Shown here: positions 31,024 to 41,612 of the stretch, piece by piece
Position numbering within the stretch: position 1 is the first letter of the stretch
How the letters are laid out: every line of letters begins with the position of its first letter
Source of the DNA: Caballeronia sp. dw_19
GTDB taxonomy: Bacteria > Pseudomonadota > Gammaproteobacteria > Burkholderiales > Burkholderiaceae
NCBI RefSeq assembly: GCF_018449515.1
Contig: NZ_JAAVUQ010000001.1
Coordinates: 523,741-587,740 of the forward strand
Length of the DNA: 64,000 nucleotides
Direction: 5' to 3'
Position numbers and translations under genes: made by a program
Notes under the pieces: generated by a model
Databases searched by the model: none
The model's input: the letters and a program-made list of their open reading frames with translations, nothing else
Told to the model about the DNA's origin: nothing

Positions 31024-33042
31024 TCACGGATGCCGAATATAATCCACCAACGCCCTCGTATACGCGTCCGGTTTCCGATCGAAAAGACTTACCACCACCG
31101 CCACGACAAACCCCGCCGGCACCCCAAACACGCCCGAACTGATCGACTCGATCCCAAACCACCGCGCGCCCGACCACCCCGTCATCTGCGTGAAATACGG
31201 GTACGTCGACACGATGTAATAGACGCACACGCTCAACCCCGCCAGCATCCCCGCGACCGCCCCGAGCTTCGTCGTCCGCTTCCAGAACACGCCCAGCACC
31301 AACACCGGAAACAAACTCGACGCCGCCAACGAAAACGCCGCCCCCACCAAGAACAAGATATTCCCGGTATTCAGCGAAGCCACATAAGAAGCAAACAACG
31401 CCACCCCCAGCAACAATATCTTCGATATCGTCACCCTTCGCTGACTGCTCGCCGTCTTGTCGACCATGCAGTAATAGACGTCGTGCGAAAGCGCATTCGC
31501 AATCGTCAATAGCAAGCCATCGGCGGTAGAAAGCGCCGCGGCCAACGCCCCCGCCGCAATCAATCCCGACATCACATACGGCAGCCCCGCAATCTCCGGC
31601 GCGGCGAGCACCACCATATCCGGCTGCATCTGAATTCCGGACCAGCGCACGATGCCATCACCGTTCACATCGCCGATACGAATCAGATACGGCTCGACCT
31701 TGCGCCATTGCATGACCCAGGTAGGAAGATCAGCGAACTTGTGCCCGACGATTCCCGTCAGCATCTCGTACTTGATCAGCACCGCGAGCACCGGCACGGT
31801 CACATAAAACAGCGCGACAAAAAACAGCGTCCAGCCGACCGAGCGCCGCGCGGAAGCCACAGATGTAGTCGTGTTATAGCGCGTCAAAATATGCGGCAAG
31901 CTCGCCGTTCCCAGCGACAAACACAGCAGCAACGACAAGAAATTCCGCCTGTGCAGCCGCGCGTTTTCATCGTCGGATGGGGGGAACGCTTCAGCCATTG
32001 GCACCGGCGGCGCAGCGCGTTCGAGCATCGCATCGCGGGCGCGGGTCCATTGAACGTGCGCCTCCGCGGGTGTCTTCGGGAACGACGCCAGTTCACGTTC
32101 CCGCTCGTTAATATCGCGCAACGGCCCGTTATGCCGACGCAGACCCGCGATCTCCTCCATCAGCCGAGCCTGGCCGGTATGAAACGACGTGGGCAATTCA
32201 TCGATCTGCGTCTGGATCTGCTGCGCCTGACGCTGGTAATCGTCGCGAACCCTGGCTTCTTCGGGCGAGCGTTCCACCTCCCGTTCAAGCACTTCCACAC
32301 GCTCCAGCAACCGTCCATACGAAAGCTGCGGCAACCAGCCGAGCCCTTCGCGATGGGCGATCATCGAGACGGGAATCAGCATGGCGCTGATCAGGATGAT
32401 GTACTGCGCGACCTGCGTCCACGTGACCGCGCGCATGCCGCCAAGAAACGAGCACACGAGAATACCCGCAAGCCCGCAGAAGATCCCGATAGCAAAGTCG
32501 ATACCGATAAACCGCGATGCAATCAGCCCGATGCCCTGGATCTGCGCGACGAGATAAACGAACGAGCACAGGATGGCCGCGAACGCCGCAATCCCGCGCA
32601 CGAGGTTGCTTGAAAAGCGCGTGCCGAGGAAGTCGGGAATGGTGTATCGAGCAAGCTTGCGGACGTAGGGCGCGAGCAGGAACGCAACGAGACAATACCC
32701 GCCGGTCCAGCCCATCATGTACGCAAGACCGTCGTAACCGGTTGCATAGATGGACCCGGCCAGCCCGATAAACGACGCCGCCGATAACCAGTCCGCCGCC
32801 GTGGCCATGCCGTTGAACGCGGACGGCACGCGCCGCCCGGCTACGTAATACTCGACCAGATCCGACGTCCGCGACAACAAGCCGATGACGGCATAGACGG
32901 CTATCGGCACGAACAAAAACACATAGCCGATCCACATGCCCGGCCCGGTCACGCGCTCGATCCGCGCCATCACGTAGATGAACAGGAAGAAGCCGAGCGT
33001 GTAAAGCGCGTAGGCGCGGATGAGTCGATGGGTAAGCTTCAT
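31024..33042 (-). CDS. Sodium:solute symporter, VC_2705-type large subunit
   Basis: The ATG at 33042 (seven bases after the stop of the small partner) gives 672 residues. It is a polytopic transporter of the SSS family: PSAFNGMATAADWLSAASFIG and YMMGWTGGYCLVAFLLAPY are typical. Around residues 250-360 a large charged coiled-coil-like insertion interrupts the membrane segments (ERVEVLEREVERSPEE and MEEIAGLRRHNGPL), a feature of this subfamily. Further membrane helices follow, with the SSS-typical DGLLLTIANALSHDVYYCM. Substrate is probably a monocarboxylate such as acetate, inferred from the acs gene next door. An upstream in-frame start at 33096 would overlap the partner gene and is less likely. 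Confidence 0.87.
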   Translation of the reverse strand: MKLTHRLIRAYALYTLGFFLFIYVMARIERVTGPGMWIGYVFLFVPIAVYAVIGLLSRTSDLVEYYVAGRRVPSAFNGMATAADWLSAASFIGLAGSIYATGYDGLAYMMGWTGGYCLVAFLLAPYVRKLARYTIPDFLGTRFSSNLVRGIAAFAAILCSFVYLVAQIQGIGLIASRFIGIDFAIGIFCGLAGILVCSFLGGMRAVTWTQVAQYIILISAMLIPVSMIAHREGLGWLPQLSYGRLLERVEVLEREVERSPEEARVRDDYQRQAQQIQTQIDELPTSFHTGQARLMEEIAGLRRHNGPLRDINERERELASFPKTPAEAHVQWTRARDAMLERAAPPVPMAEAFPPSDDENARLHRRNFLSLLLCLSLGTASLPHILTRYNTTTSVASARRSVGWTLFFVALFYVTVPVLAVLIKYEMLTGIVGHKFADLPTWVMQWRKVEPYLIRIGDVNGDGIVRWSGIQMQPDMVVLAAPEIAGLPYVMSGLIAAGALAAALSTADGLLLTIANALSHDVYYCMVDKTASSQRRVTISKILLLGVALFASYVASLNTGNILFLVGAAFSLAASSLFPVLVLGVFWKRTTKLGAVAGMLAGLSVCVYYIVSTYPYFTQMTGWSGARWFGIESISSGVFGVPAGFVVAVVVSLFDRKPDAYTRALVDYIRHP

Positions 33043-33049
33043 CGGCGCT

Positions 33050-33379
33050 TCATGGCTCGGACTTAGCGACGGCAAGGGTCCGTTGCAAACGGGCATCGGC
33101 GAATTGCATCAGCACGATATACACCACGATCAACGCGACATACACCAGGATCGCGCCCTGGGCGCCAAAGTAGAACGGCAGCGGAAAACCCGCGAAACGC
33201 ACGTGAGCGAGCCGCGTCGCCATGAGCGGAATGCCAAACGAGACCACGAATCCGATCAGCATCAGCACCGATATCACCGCAAGATTCGTTCGCCAGTAGA
33301 ACCGATGCGCTTGCGCCATCGCCTCCGTGACGGGCGGTGGTTCGGCGGGACTCGAAGCAGGCGGTGGAATCGAGGACAT
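33050..33379 (-). CDS. DUF4212 small subunit of the symporter
   Basis: The ATG at 33379 gives 109 residues. After a Pro-rich start it reads AMAQAHRFYWRTNLAVISVLM and contains two membrane helices (LAVISVLMLIGFVVSFGIPL and FYFGAQGAILVYVALIVVYI). This is the DUF4212 family, always found beside VC_2705-type symporters as their small subunit. It lies seven bases before the large subunit gene and probably shares its mRNA. Confidence 0.88.
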   Translation of the reverse strand: MSSIPPPASSPAEPPPVTEAMAQAHRFYWRTNLAVISVLMLIGFVVSFGIPLMATRLAHVRFAGFPLPFYFGAQGAILVYVALIVVYIVLMQFADARLQRTLAVAKSEP

Positions 33380-33450
33380 GTGCTTATCTACCAAATGCGT
33401 CAGGAAGCAGCAATCGGGATCGACATCGTATGCCGGCCCAGGATACAAAA

Positions 33451-33480
33451 ACGGCTCCCTGAAACAGGGAGCCGTTCTTT
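33451..33480 (-). terminator. Terminator between acs and the symporter genes
   Basis: ACGGCTCCCT and AGGGAGCCGT form a 10-base stem around GAAAC. Flanking A runs on one side and TTCTTT on the other allow use in both directions; on the minus strand it ends the acs transcript. Confidence 0.75.
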
Positions 33481-33505
33481 CAAGCCAGATGATACTAAAG
33501 CAAAT

Positions 33506-35488
33506 TCAACGCGCTTCGCCAAGTTGATCGAGGATCGCGGGATTCTCGAGCGTCGAGATGTCCTGCGTGATCTCCTCGCCCTTCGCCAGCGAACGCAACA
33601 ACCGCCTCATGATCTTGCCTGAACGGGTCTTGGGAAGATTCTCGCCGAAACGAATGTCCTTCGGTTTCGCGATCGGACCGATCTCTTTTGCGACCCACGC
33701 CCGCAGTTCATTGGCGATCTGCTTGGCTTCATCGCCCTCAGGCCGCGAACGCTTCAGCACGACGAACGCGCACACCGCTTCGCCGGTCGTATCGTCGGGA
33801 CGGCCGACCACGGCCGCTTCCGCCACGATCGGATTCGACACCAGCGCCGACTCGATCTCCATGGTCCCCAACCGATGCCCCGACACGTTCAGCACGTCAT
33901 CGATCCGGCCCATGATCGTGAAGTAACCCGTGTCCTTGTCGCGCACGGCGCCATCGCCCGCGAGGTACAGCTTGCCGCCGAGTTCCTCAGGGAAGTAGCT
34001 CTTCTTGTAGCGGTCCGGATCACCCCACACGTTGCGCAACGCCGACGGCCACGGCCGCTTGATGACGAGGATCCCGCCCTGCCCGTTCGGCACGTCCTGG
34101 CCGGTTTCATCGACGACAGCAGCCATGATGCCGGGCAACGGCAGCGTGCAGGAACCCGGCACAAGCGGCGTCGCGCCCGGCAGCGGCGTGATCATGTGGC
34201 CGCCAGTTTCTGTCTGCCACCATGTATCGACGATAGGACACACGCCGCCGCCCGCGTTCTCGTGATACCACATCCACGCTTCCGGATTGATCGGCTCGCC
34301 GACCGTACCGAGAATGCGCAGCGACGACAGATCGAAGCTCTTCGGATGCACTTTTGCATCGGCTTCGGCCATCTTGATGAGTGAACGGATAGCGGTCGGC
34401 GCGGTATAGAAAATCGTGACCTTGTGCTTCGCGATCATGTCCCAGAAGCGCCCGGCATGCGGGTACGTGGGCACGCCCTCGAACACGACCTGGGTCGCGC
34501 CAATAGCAGTCGGACCATACGCGATGTAGCTATGCCCCGTGATCCAGCCGATGTCGGCGGTACACCAGAACACGTCGTCGGGCCTGGCGTCGAAGGTCCA
34601 CTTCATGGTCTGCGCGGCCCACAGCAAAAAGCCGCCGGTGCTGTGCTGAACGCCCTTCGGCTTGCCCGTGGAACCGGACGTGTACAAGATGAACAGCGGA
34701 TGTTCGGCGCTGACCCATTCCGGCTCGCACTGATCGGATTCATGCTCGACCAGCTCGTGCATCCAGAGATCACGGCCTTCATGCCATTGCGTCTTGCCAC
34801 CCGTGCGCTTGTACACAATCACGCTCTTGACCGCCTCGCATCCGCCGGCTGCGATAGCTTCATCGGCGATGCTCTTCAGCGGCAGGGCCTTGCCGCCGCG
34901 CATTTGTTCATCCGACGTAATGAGTGCGACCGCGCCCACGTCCACCAGCCGTTCGTTGAGCGACTTCGATGAGAACCCGCCGAACACGACCGAGTGCGTC
35001 GCGCCGATCCGCGCGCAGGCTTGCATGGCGACCACGCCTTCGATAGACATCGGCATGTAGATCACCACCCGATCGCCCTTCTTCACGCCGCGCTTCTTCA
35101 GCGCATTGGCAAAGCGGCAGACGCGCTGCAAAAGATCCTGATACGTGACGTTCACGACGGTGCCGTCGTCGGCTTCGAAGATGATCGCGTTCTTCGCGCC
35201 GTTGCCGGCTTCCACATGACGGTCGATGCAGTTATACGACGCGTTGATTTCGCCGTCTTCGAACCACTTGTAGAACGGCGGATTCGATTCGTCGAGGACA
35301 GTTGTGAACGGCTTGTGCCAGCTAAGCGTTTCGCGCGCGAGCCGCGCCCAGAAACCTTCGTAATCGCGTTCGGCTTCAGACGTCAAAGCCTTGTACGCGT
35401 CCATGCCGGAAATCGTTGCGCCGGCCGTTGCTTTGGCCGAGGGCGGGAAAATACGGCGTTCCTGGAGTACGGATTCAATCGCAGACAT
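33506..35488 (-). CDS. acs: Acetyl-coenzyme A synthetase
   Basis: The ATG at 35488 follows AAGAAGGGG, giving 660 residues, the usual Acs length. The enzyme makes acetyl-CoA from acetate, ATP and CoA through acetyl-AMP. Motifs seen include [19 protein letters not shown] (phosphate-binding loop), [35 protein letters not shown] (acetate pocket with Trp) and the C-terminal [13 protein letters not shown] with the Lys acetylated by Pat in other bacteria. The neighbouring symporter pair may import the acetate. Further in-frame Met codons upstream (35530) lack a ribosome binding site. Confidence 0.95.
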   Translation of the reverse strand: MSAIESVLQERRIFPPSAKATAGATISGMDAYKALTSEAERDYEGFWARLARETLSWHKPFTTVLDESNPPFYKWFEDGEINASYNCIDRHVEAGNGAKNAIIFEADDGTVVNVTYQDLLQRVCRFANALKKRGVKKGDRVVIYMPMSIEGVVAMQACARIGATHSVVFGGFSSKSLNERLVDVGAVALITSDEQMRGGKALPLKSIADEAIAAGGCEAVKSVIVYKRTGGKTQWHEGRDLWMHELVEHESDQCEPEWVSAEHPLFILYTSGSTGKPKGVQHSTGGFLLWAAQTMKWTFDARPDDVFWCTADIGWITGHSYIAYGPTAIGATQVVFEGVPTYPHAGRFWDMIAKHKVTIFYTAPTAIRSLIKMAEADAKVHPKSFDLSSLRILGTVGEPINPEAWMWYHENAGGGVCPIVDTWWQTETGGHMITPLPGATPLVPGSCTLPLPGIMAAVVDETGQDVPNGQGGILVIKRPWPSALRNVWGDPDRYKKSYFPEELGGKLYLAGDGAVRDKDTGYFTIMGRIDDVLNVSGHRLGTMEIESALVSNPIVAEAAVVGRPDDTTGEAVCAFVVLKRSRPEGDEAKQIANELRAWVAKEIGPIAKPKDIRFGENLPKTRSGKIMRRLLRSLAKGEEITQDISTLENPAILDQLGEAR

Positions 35489-35897
35489 CGACAACCCCTT
35501 CTTTGATGGTGAATCTGATAACCGCGACACCGGAGCCCAAGCTCCGAAGCCGCCATGTCTTTAGGCGTGGACGGCAGGCGCATTCATATTTGTCATGCGA
35601 CCTGCCGCGTCTCCTGCCTCTGTGCGTTGCCTGTTCGATGCAGCGCAGCATGGGCGCGCCAGGCTTTATGTGACGATGGGACGAAGATAAGCCGCGCGCC
35701 TTACCCGCTACTTACGCGATCGCCCCGAAAGCCACGGGGTATACACGTACGCACCCGCACTTATACTATGCGACCGTTTCAACGCATCAATACAATGATG
35801 CGCTTTGCGCTCACGTGCTGCTTACTTCCGTCCCGCGTTGCGCGCGGTCCATGACGCGCCACGCCATGTTAACTGAACTCGCCGTCCGGATTCCAGC
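35489..35897. other. Intergenic region between acs and the DMT gene
   Basis: This 409-base divergent region must hold the acs promoter (leftward) and that of the exporter gene (rightward). I see no convincing -35/-10 pair, sigma-54 site, hairpin or coding signal; the short frames that cross it have no ribosome binding site. Confidence 0.4.
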
Positions 35898-36806
35898 TTG
35901 AATCGTTACGCGCTCTATCTCATCGCAGCCATGCTGCTGGCGGGCAGCAATGTCGGCGTCGGCAAGTCGGTGGTCGCTTTCATTCCGGTCCCGCTGTTCG
36001 CGCTGCTGCGCTTTGTCATTGCGATGGCGGTGCTCTGGCCGTTGTTGCGTCCCGCGAAGATCCGGCTGGTCAAGCGCGACGAGTGGGCCAACCTGATCCA
36101 GCAGGCGTTCTTCGGCACCTTCATGTTCACGCTGCTGATGCTCAACGGCGTGCAGCGCACGAGCGTCGTCGCGGCCGGCGTGATCACCAGTACGATTCCA
36201 GCAGTGGTCGCCTTGTTCTCGTGGTTCTTCCTGAAAGAACGCCCGAACGGGCGTGCGTTGATTTCCATTGCGCTTGCCATTGTCGGCGTGGTCGTGATCA
36301 ACGTCGCGCAAGGAACGGGCGGCCACGGATCGGGCAGCGGACCGCAGGATAGCTCGGTACTTGGCAACCTGATGGTGCTCGGCGCGGTGTGTTGCGAGTC
36401 GTTCTACGTGATCCTGTCGCGACGCCTGACGCAGACGCTTCCCGCCATCGATATCTGCGCCTACACGCATTTCTTCGGCTTCCTGCTGATGCTGCCGTTC
36501 GGGTTTTCCGCGCTCGTCAGCTTCAATTACAGCAGCGTCAGCCTGAGTGTCTGGAGCCTCGTGCTTTGGTACGGGTTATCGGCGAGCATCTTCTCGTTCT
36601 GGCTGTGGATGAAAGGCATCCGGCACGTCGATGGCAGTCTCGCCGGCGTATTTTCCGGCCTCTTGCCGATCGCGGCGGCGCTCTACGGCATCGTGTTTCT
36701 CGGCGAGCGTCCGACTATCGCGCACGGAATCGCACTGGCGTGCGTGGTCACCGGGATCGTCCTGGCCAGCACGAAGGCGAAAACGGCGCCGCCGATGATT
36801 TCTTGA
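35898..36806 (+). CDS. EamA/DMT superfamily transporter
   Basis: This 302-residue protein has about ten hydrophobic segments in two EamA repeats: LYLIAAMLLAGSNVGVGKSVV starts the first, and GNLMVLGAVCCESFYVILSR starts the second. Each has the Pro/Gly-rich ends typical of these exporters (for instance FFGFLLMLPFG and FLGERPTIAHGIAL). The start is TTG at 35898; the frame is closed by a stop at 35874 and the next Met is inside the first helix, so TTG is the only sensible start. Substrate unknown; the DMT family exports amino acids or metabolites. Confidence 0.85.
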   Translation: MNRYALYLIAAMLLAGSNVGVGKSVVAFIPVPLFALLRFVIAMAVLWPLLRPAKIRLVKRDEWANLIQQAFFGTFMFTLLMLNGVQRTSVVAAGVITSTIPAVVALFSWFFLKERPNGRALISIALAIVGVVVINVAQGTGGHGSGSGPQDSSVLGNLMVLGAVCCESFYVILSRRLTQTLPAIDICAYTHFFGFLLMLPFGFSALVSFNYSSVSLSVWSLVLWYGLSASIFSFWLWMKGIRHVDGSLAGVFSGLLPIAAALYGIVFLGERPTIAHGIALACVVTGIVLASTKAKTAPPMIS

Positions 36807-37079
36807 CCGGGGACGGCTTCCAGACGGGTTCTGCACGAATTTCGCACGCGCGGGGAACCGCCGGTGAGCAGGTTTTGGGGCCGGTTGTGCGTGCGGACTT
36901 CCTCAGGGTTGACCCGCAACCCGGCGCCGCCGTCGCGCTACAATGACGGGCTTTCTCAAAAAAATGCGCGCGAAATCCGGTTTCGCCCTATTAGTTTCGC
37001 CGGTTTCGCCTTATTTCGCGCTCGCCACGACCCAAGCAGTTACTCGATTCAATCAACCTTCCACGACCCGGCACCGCTC

Positions 37080-37667
37080 ATGTCCGCATCCTCGAACATC
37101 CCCGGCACCCGTCCTCCCCGCCGTCCCATGAAACCCCTTCCAGCCGTCATCTTCATGAGCCGCTGGCTCCAGGTGCCGCTGTATCTCGGCCTGATCGTGG
37201 CGCAGGGCGTCTACGTCGTCCTGTTCCTGAAGGAAGTCTGGCATCTCGTCACTCACATGACGACGCTCGATGAAACCAACATCATGCTGGTCGTCCTCGG
37301 CCTGATCGACGTGGTGATGATCTCCAACCTGCTGATCATGGTGATCGTGGGGGGCTACGAGACCTTCGTGTCACGACTCGGCGTGGAAGGCCACCCCGAC
37401 CAGCCGGAATGGCTCGATCACGTGAACGCCGGCGTGCTGAAGGTGAAGCTGTCCATGGCGCTGATCAGCATTTCGTCCATCCATCTGCTGAAAACCTTCA
37501 TCAACCCGGACCAGTACTCCGAACACGCGGTGATGTGGCAGGTGATCATTCATGTGGCGTTCCTCGCGTCGGCGCTGATCATGGCGTGGGTCGACCGGCT
37601 GACCACGCACACGCATCCGGAGCATTTTCACGAACCTTCCGGCACGCCCGCGAAGGCGCACGAGTAA
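37080..37667 (+). CDS. UPF0114 (YqhA) family membrane protein
   Basis: ATG at 37080 gives 195 residues. The protein has four membrane segments: [61 protein letters not shown] and [20 protein letters not shown]. Between them is [22 protein letters not shown], a hallmark of UPF0114. The N-terminal Pro/Arg-rich stretch and the His-rich tail ([11 protein letters not shown]) lie on the cytosolic side. Function is unknown in most bacteria; the family is widespread in Burkholderiaceae. The gene stands alone before fumarase. Confidence 0.88.
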   Translation: MSASSNIPGTRPPRRPMKPLPAVIFMSRWLQVPLYLGLIVAQGVYVVLFLKEVWHLVTHMTTLDETNIMLVVLGLIDVVMISNLLIMVIVGGYETFVSRLGVEGHPDQPEWLDHVNAGVLKVKLSMALISISSIHLLKTFINPDQYSEHAVMWQVIIHVAFLASALIMAWVDRLTTHTHPEHFHEPSGTPAKAHE

Positions 37668-37758
37668 GATTAGACGAGCAGCAAAAATACACGCATGAGC
37701 GCTTCGTAAAGCGCCGCAAACAGTCCCGATAACGTCCCGTTCCCCACACGTTCAAGCC

Positions 37759-39282
37759 ATGACCATCATCAAGCAGGAAGACCTGATCCAGAGCATTGCG
37801 GATTCGTTGCAGCACATCAGCTATTACCATCCGCTCGACTACATCCAGGCGCTCGGCCGCGCATACGAACTCGAAGAGAGTCCGGCCGCGAAAGACGCCA
37901 TCGCGCAGATCCTGACGAACAGCCGCATGTGCGCGGAAGGTCATCGGCCGATCTGCCAGGACACCGGCATCGTCACAGTGTTCGTGAAAGTGGGCATGGA
38001 CGTGCGGTGGGACGGTGCAACCATGGGCGTCACCGACATGATCAACGAAGGCGTGCGCCGCGGTTACCTGAATCCGGACAACGTGCTGCGCGCATCCATC
38101 GTGAGCCCGCCTGAAGGCGCGCGCAAGAACACGAAGGACAACACGCCGGCGGTGATCCATTACGAGATCGTCCCCGGCGATAAAGTCGATGTCCAGATCG
38201 CGGCCAAAGGCGGCGGCTCGGAGAACAAGACGAAGTTCGCGATGCTGAACCCATCGGATTCCATCGTCGACTGGGTGCTGAAAACCGTGCCGCTGATGGG
38301 CGCCGGCTGGTGCCCGCCCGGCATGCTTGGAATCGGCATCGGCGGGACGGCGGAGAAAGCGATGGTCATGGCGAAGGAATCGCTGATGGACGCCATCGAT
38401 ATCCAGGATGTCATCGCACGCGGACCGCGGGACTGGATCGAAGAGTTACGCGTGGAGTTGCACGAGAAGGTCAACGCGCTCGGCATTGGCGCGCAGGGTC
38501 TGGGCGGCCTCGCCACCGTGCTTGACGTAAAGATCATGGCGGCGCCCACGCACGCGGCATCGAAGCCGATCGCGATCATCCCCAACTGCGCAGCCACGCG
38601 TCATGCGCATTTCACGCTCGACGGCTCGGGCGTGGCGAAACTCGACGTGCCTTCGCTCGACGCATGGCCGAAGGTCGAATGGGTCGCGAACACGGAGACG
38701 AGCCAGCGCGTGGACCTCAACACGTTGACGAAGGAACAGGTCGCGGCATGGAAGCCCGGCCAGACGCTGCTGCTGTCGGGCAAGATGCTGACGGGACGGG
38801 ACGCGGCGCACAAACGTATTGCCGACATGCTCGCCAAGGGCGAAAAGCTCCCTGTCGATTTCACGAATCGCGTGATTTATTACGTTGGCCCGGTTGATCC
38901 GGTCCGCGAGGAAGTCGTTGGCCCGGCAGGTCCCACCACGGCCACGCGCATGGACAAGTTCACCGACATGATGTTGTCGCAGACCGGCCTGATCTCGATG
39001 ATCGGCAAGGCAGAGCGCGGCCCGGGTGCCATCGAGGCGATCAAGAAGCACAAGGCCGCCTACATGATGGCGGTGGGCGGCGCGGCGTATCTGGTATCGA
39101 AGGCGATTCGCGGCGCGGAGGTCATCGCGTTCGAAGACCTGGGCATGGAAGCCATTTACGAATTCGACGTTCAGGATATGCCGGTCACCGTTGCTGTTGA
39201 TTCGACCGGGACCTCCGTCCATCAGACGGGACCGAAGGAATGGCAAGCAAAGATCGGCAAGATTCCGGTCGCAACGGTTTAA
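37759..39282 (+). CDS. fumA: Fumarate hydratase class I (iron-sulfur type)
   Basis: This 507-residue enzyme interconverts fumarate and malate in the TCA cycle. It is the iron-sulfur class: Cys ligands lie in HRPICQDTGIV, GAGWCPPGMLGIGIGG and IIPNCAATRHAHFTLDG. The C-terminal half carries the beta domain GPAGPTTATRMDKFTDMMLSQ and the closing DSTGTSVHQTGP. Length and motifs match FumA/FumB. The [4Fe-4S] cluster makes it oxygen- and iron-dependent, and a bacterioferritin gene follows 217 bases downstream. A terminator ends the transcript. Confidence 0.93.
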   Translation: MTIIKQEDLIQSIADSLQHISYYHPLDYIQALGRAYELEESPAAKDAIAQILTNSRMCAEGHRPICQDTGIVTVFVKVGMDVRWDGATMGVTDMINEGVRRGYLNPDNVLRASIVSPPEGARKNTKDNTPAVIHYEIVPGDKVDVQIAAKGGGSENKTKFAMLNPSDSIVDWVLKTVPLMGAGWCPPGMLGIGIGGTAEKAMVMAKESLMDAIDIQDVIARGPRDWIEELRVELHEKVNALGIGAQGLGGLATVLDVKIMAAPTHAASKPIAIIPNCAATRHAHFTLDGSGVAKLDVPSLDAWPKVEWVANTETSQRVDLNTLTKEQVAAWKPGQTLLLSGKMLTGRDAAHKRIADMLAKGEKLPVDFTNRVIYYVGPVDPVREEVVGPAGPTTATRMDKFTDMMLSQTGLISMIGKAERGPGAIEAIKKHKAAYMMAVGGAAYLVSKAIRGAEVIAFEDLGMEAIYEFDVQDMPVTVAVDSTGTSVHQTGPKEWQAKIGKIPVATV

Positions 39283-39310
39283 ACTACCGTCTTAGCAATA
39301 CGAGCTAAAA

Positions 39311-39338
39311 AGAGCCGGGCCATGCGCCCGGCTCTTTC
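39311..39338 (+). terminator. Terminator of fumarase
   Basis: A 10-base perfect stem AGAGCCGGGC / GCCCGGCTCT with a CATGC loop is followed by TTCATTTT. It separates fumarase from bacterioferritin. Confidence 0.78.
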
Positions 39339-39499
39339 ATTTTCGGGCTGTTGCGCAGAGAACTGTTTTCATTCTCATTCCACTGCGCGGAAATAAGAAA
39401 TCTCCGCCAAATAGCGGGGAAAACACCATTTTTCATCTTGGCTTTTTAAACATGAGCGGTTATGTTTGAAAAGCTGAAACGCCCACACAAGGAACTAAC

Positions 39500-39976
39500 A
39501 TGCAAGGCGATATCAAAGCCCTCGAATACCTCAACCAGCAGCTTAAAAACGAGCTGACTGCGATCAACCAGTATTTCCTGCATGCACGCATGTACAAGCA
39601 CTGGGGGCTGGAGAAGCTTGGCAAGCACGAGTACGACGAGTCGATCGGCGAGATGAAGCACGCCGACTGGCTGATCCAGCGCATTTTCATGCTCGACGGC
39701 CTGCCGAACCTGCAGGACCTGCACAAGCTGCTGATCGGTGAAGAAACCGAAGAAATCCTGAAGTGTGACTTGAAGCTCGAACAGATTTCGCAGAGCACCT
39801 GCAAGGAAGCTATCGCGTATTGCGAATCGGTTCGCGATTTCATCTCGCGTGAAATCTTTGTGAAGATTCTCGACGATACGGAAGAACACATCGACTGGCT
39901 GGAAACGCAGATCGATCTCGTCGCGAAGGTCGGCATCCAGAACTATCAGCAAACCATGATGGGCGAGAGCGAGTAA
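39500..39976 (+). CDS. bfr: Bacterioferritin
   Basis: This 158-residue protein forms the 24-subunit iron storage shell. Ferroxidase ligands are visible: Glu18 in NELTAINQY, Glu51 and His54 in [10 protein letters not shown], Glu94 region [10 protein letters not shown], and Glu127/His130 in [11 protein letters not shown]. Met52 in GEMKHADW is the haem ligand. AAGGAAC precedes the ATG. The upstream 160 bases contain a CATTCTCATTCC element around 39,370 that resembles a Fur half site. MurI follows after 13 bases. Confidence 0.96.
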   Translation: MQGDIKALEYLNQQLKNELTAINQYFLHARMYKHWGLEKLGKHEYDESIGEMKHADWLIQRIFMLDGLPNLQDLHKLLIGEETEEILKCDLKLEQISQSTCKEAIAYCESVRDFISREIFVKILDDTEEHIDWLETQIDLVAKVGIQNYQQTMMGESE

Positions 39977-39989
39977 GCTACTGGCCACA

Positions 39990-40892
39990 ATGCCCTTCGA
40001 CGCCTTTCGTTCAGCGCTTAGCTCCGCTGTCAGTTCCTCTCCCGAGTCGCCCGGTTCGAGCGCGCCCGTCGCTATTTTCGATTCGGGCCTCGGCGGGTTG
40101 TCCGTGTTGCGCGCTGTGCGCGCCGCCTTGCCGGACGAACGGCTGATCTATGTGGCAGATTCGCTGTACGCGCCGTACGGTGAACGCGATGACGACTTTA
40201 TCGCCGACCGGACGCTCGCGATCGGGGAATGGCTCGTATCGCAGGGCGCGAAGACGCTGGTGGTCGCGTGCAACACGGCGACCGCGCAGTCGATCGCTCA
40301 AACCCGCGAACGCCTGGCCGTTCCCGTGATCGGCGTGGAGCCGGGTATCAAGCCCGCGGCGCTCACGTCGCAAACGCGCGTGGTGGGCGTACTGGCAACA
40401 GCCGTCACGCTGCGCAGCGCGCGCTTTCAAGCGCTGGCTGAACGCCATACCGGTGATTGCGAGTTCATCCTGCAGCCGGGGCACGGCCTCGTGCAGGCGG
40501 TGGAACGTTGCGACACGAACTCACCTGAACTCGTTGCGCTGCTGCGAAGCTATGTGCAACCCATGCTCGACGCCAACGCCGACACGCTGGTGCTCGGCTG
40601 CACGCACTACCCCTTTCTCGATGAAGCCATCCGCTCCATTGCCGGTAACCGGCTGACGTTGATCGATACGAGTGTCGCAATAGCACGGCAACTCGAACGG
40701 CAACTGGATTCGTTTGGTCTGCGCGCGGCGCCAGCCCAGGCTCAGGCCATCGAATTGCCGCGTTTTTACTCGACCAATGACGGCCAGGCGCTGCGACAAC
40801 TCGCAGCGTCGCTGCTCGGACTGGATGTGGCCGTCGAACACGTCGTGATCCCTTCGCGGCGGACGCTGGCACTGGAATCCGATCCGGTCTGA
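39990..40892 (+). CDS. murI: Glutamate racemase
   Basis: This 300-residue enzyme makes D-glutamate for peptidoglycan. It has the family motifs IFDSGLGGLSVLRAV (with the Asp), YVADSLYAPYGER, VVACNTATAQ (catalytic Cys) and VLGCTHYPFLDEAI (second catalytic Cys). An N-terminal Ser/Pro extension of about 25 residues precedes the core. The ATG at 39990 lies 13 bases behind bacterioferritin, so co-transcription is possible, although the functions are unrelated. Confidence 0.95.
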   Translation: MPFDAFRSALSSAVSSSPESPGSSAPVAIFDSGLGGLSVLRAVRAALPDERLIYVADSLYAPYGERDDDFIADRTLAIGEWLVSQGAKTLVVACNTATAQSIAQTRERLAVPVIGVEPGIKPAALTSQTRVVGVLATAVTLRSARFQALAERHTGDCEFILQPGHGLVQAVERCDTNSPELVALLRSYVQPMLDANADTLVLGCTHYPFLDEAIRSIAGNRLTLIDTSVAIARQLERQLDSFGLRAAPAQAQAIELPRFYSTNDGQALRQLAASLLGLDVAVEHVVIPSRRTLALESDPV

Positions 40893-41114
40893 GACCGCGC
40901 GTCCGAGCCGTTCCAGACGGTCCCGAGCCGCACTTATCCCCCTCCAAGCCTCAAAAAAACCGCTTTAGCAGCTAAAAAGTCCCTTCCAGACACGCGGTTT
41001 CAGTTTTTTACATAAGCATGGCGCCTTGTGCGACAAGCCTCTGCGCCCCGTCCCTTTTTCCCGCCCGCCGCACACCGAAAAAAACCGTTCACCCCTATTG
41101 CCAACCTTCGCATG

Positions 41115-41133
41115 AGGAATGATAATAATTCGC
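41115..41133 (+). promoter_or_regulatory. Fur-box-like site before bfd
   Basis: The sequence AGGAATGATAATAATTCGC matches 13 of 19 positions of the Fur consensus, including the AATGATAAT core. It lies 27 bases before the Bfd start, where a repressor would block transcription under iron-replete conditions. Confidence 0.6.
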
Positions 41134-41159
41134 ATTAACGTTAGCTATCGCGGTTAATC

Positions 41160-41399
41160 ATGATCGTCTGTGTGTGCAAGTCAGTGTCGGACAGAAAGAT
41201 TCGCGCCTCTATTGCAGATGGCGTCGCTACCTTCGACGAACTGCAATTTGAACTGGGTGTCGCCATGTGCTGCGGCAAATGCGAAGAAACCGTGCGCGAC
41301 GTGATGTTGCAAAGCGGTTGTGCATCGCATTGCGGCACGCACCACGGCGATCAGCATCAGGCGGTACCGCTGACGTTCTACGAACGTAAAGCCGCGTAA
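41160..41399 (+). CDS. bfd: Bacterioferritin-associated ferredoxin
   Basis: This 79-residue protein carries a [2Fe-2S] cluster and donates electrons to bacterioferritin for iron release. The Cys ligands are in IVCVCKSVSD and MCCGKCEETV. The C-terminal part contains a His/Cys-rich segment (ASHCGTHHGD) and a basic end. The gene is monocistronic with its own Fur-like box and sits 267 bases behind murI. Confidence 0.93.
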   Translation: MIVCVCKSVSDRKIRASIADGVATFDELQFELGVAMCCGKCEETVRDVMLQSGCASHCGTHHGDQHQAVPLTFYERKAA

Positions 41400-41612
41400 G
41401 CACGCTCCAGGTTAACGGAGATTTGTCCGGTGCATCACCACGAATGCCGGCGTGTTACCGCAACGACTACGCAACAACTTCGGCGCGTGGTTTTCAAGCC
41501 GATCGTCACGCGTCACTAGCCTTGCCAGGTGTAAAAACGCAGTCCCCGCTTCTCCGCCCGCAAGCCAGGTCACATTGAGCCAGCCCGCCAACCCCCGTCC
41601 AAGGAGGGAATG

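Noticed and set aside
31708..32613. Rightward 301-codon frame opposite the symporter gene
   Set aside because: Shadow of a certain membrane transporter; product is Arg/Gln-rich with no start signal.
36909..36944. TTGACC and TACAAT before the YqhA-family gene as a promoter
   Set aside because: The two elements are 24 bases apart, too far for a normal sigma-70 promoter.
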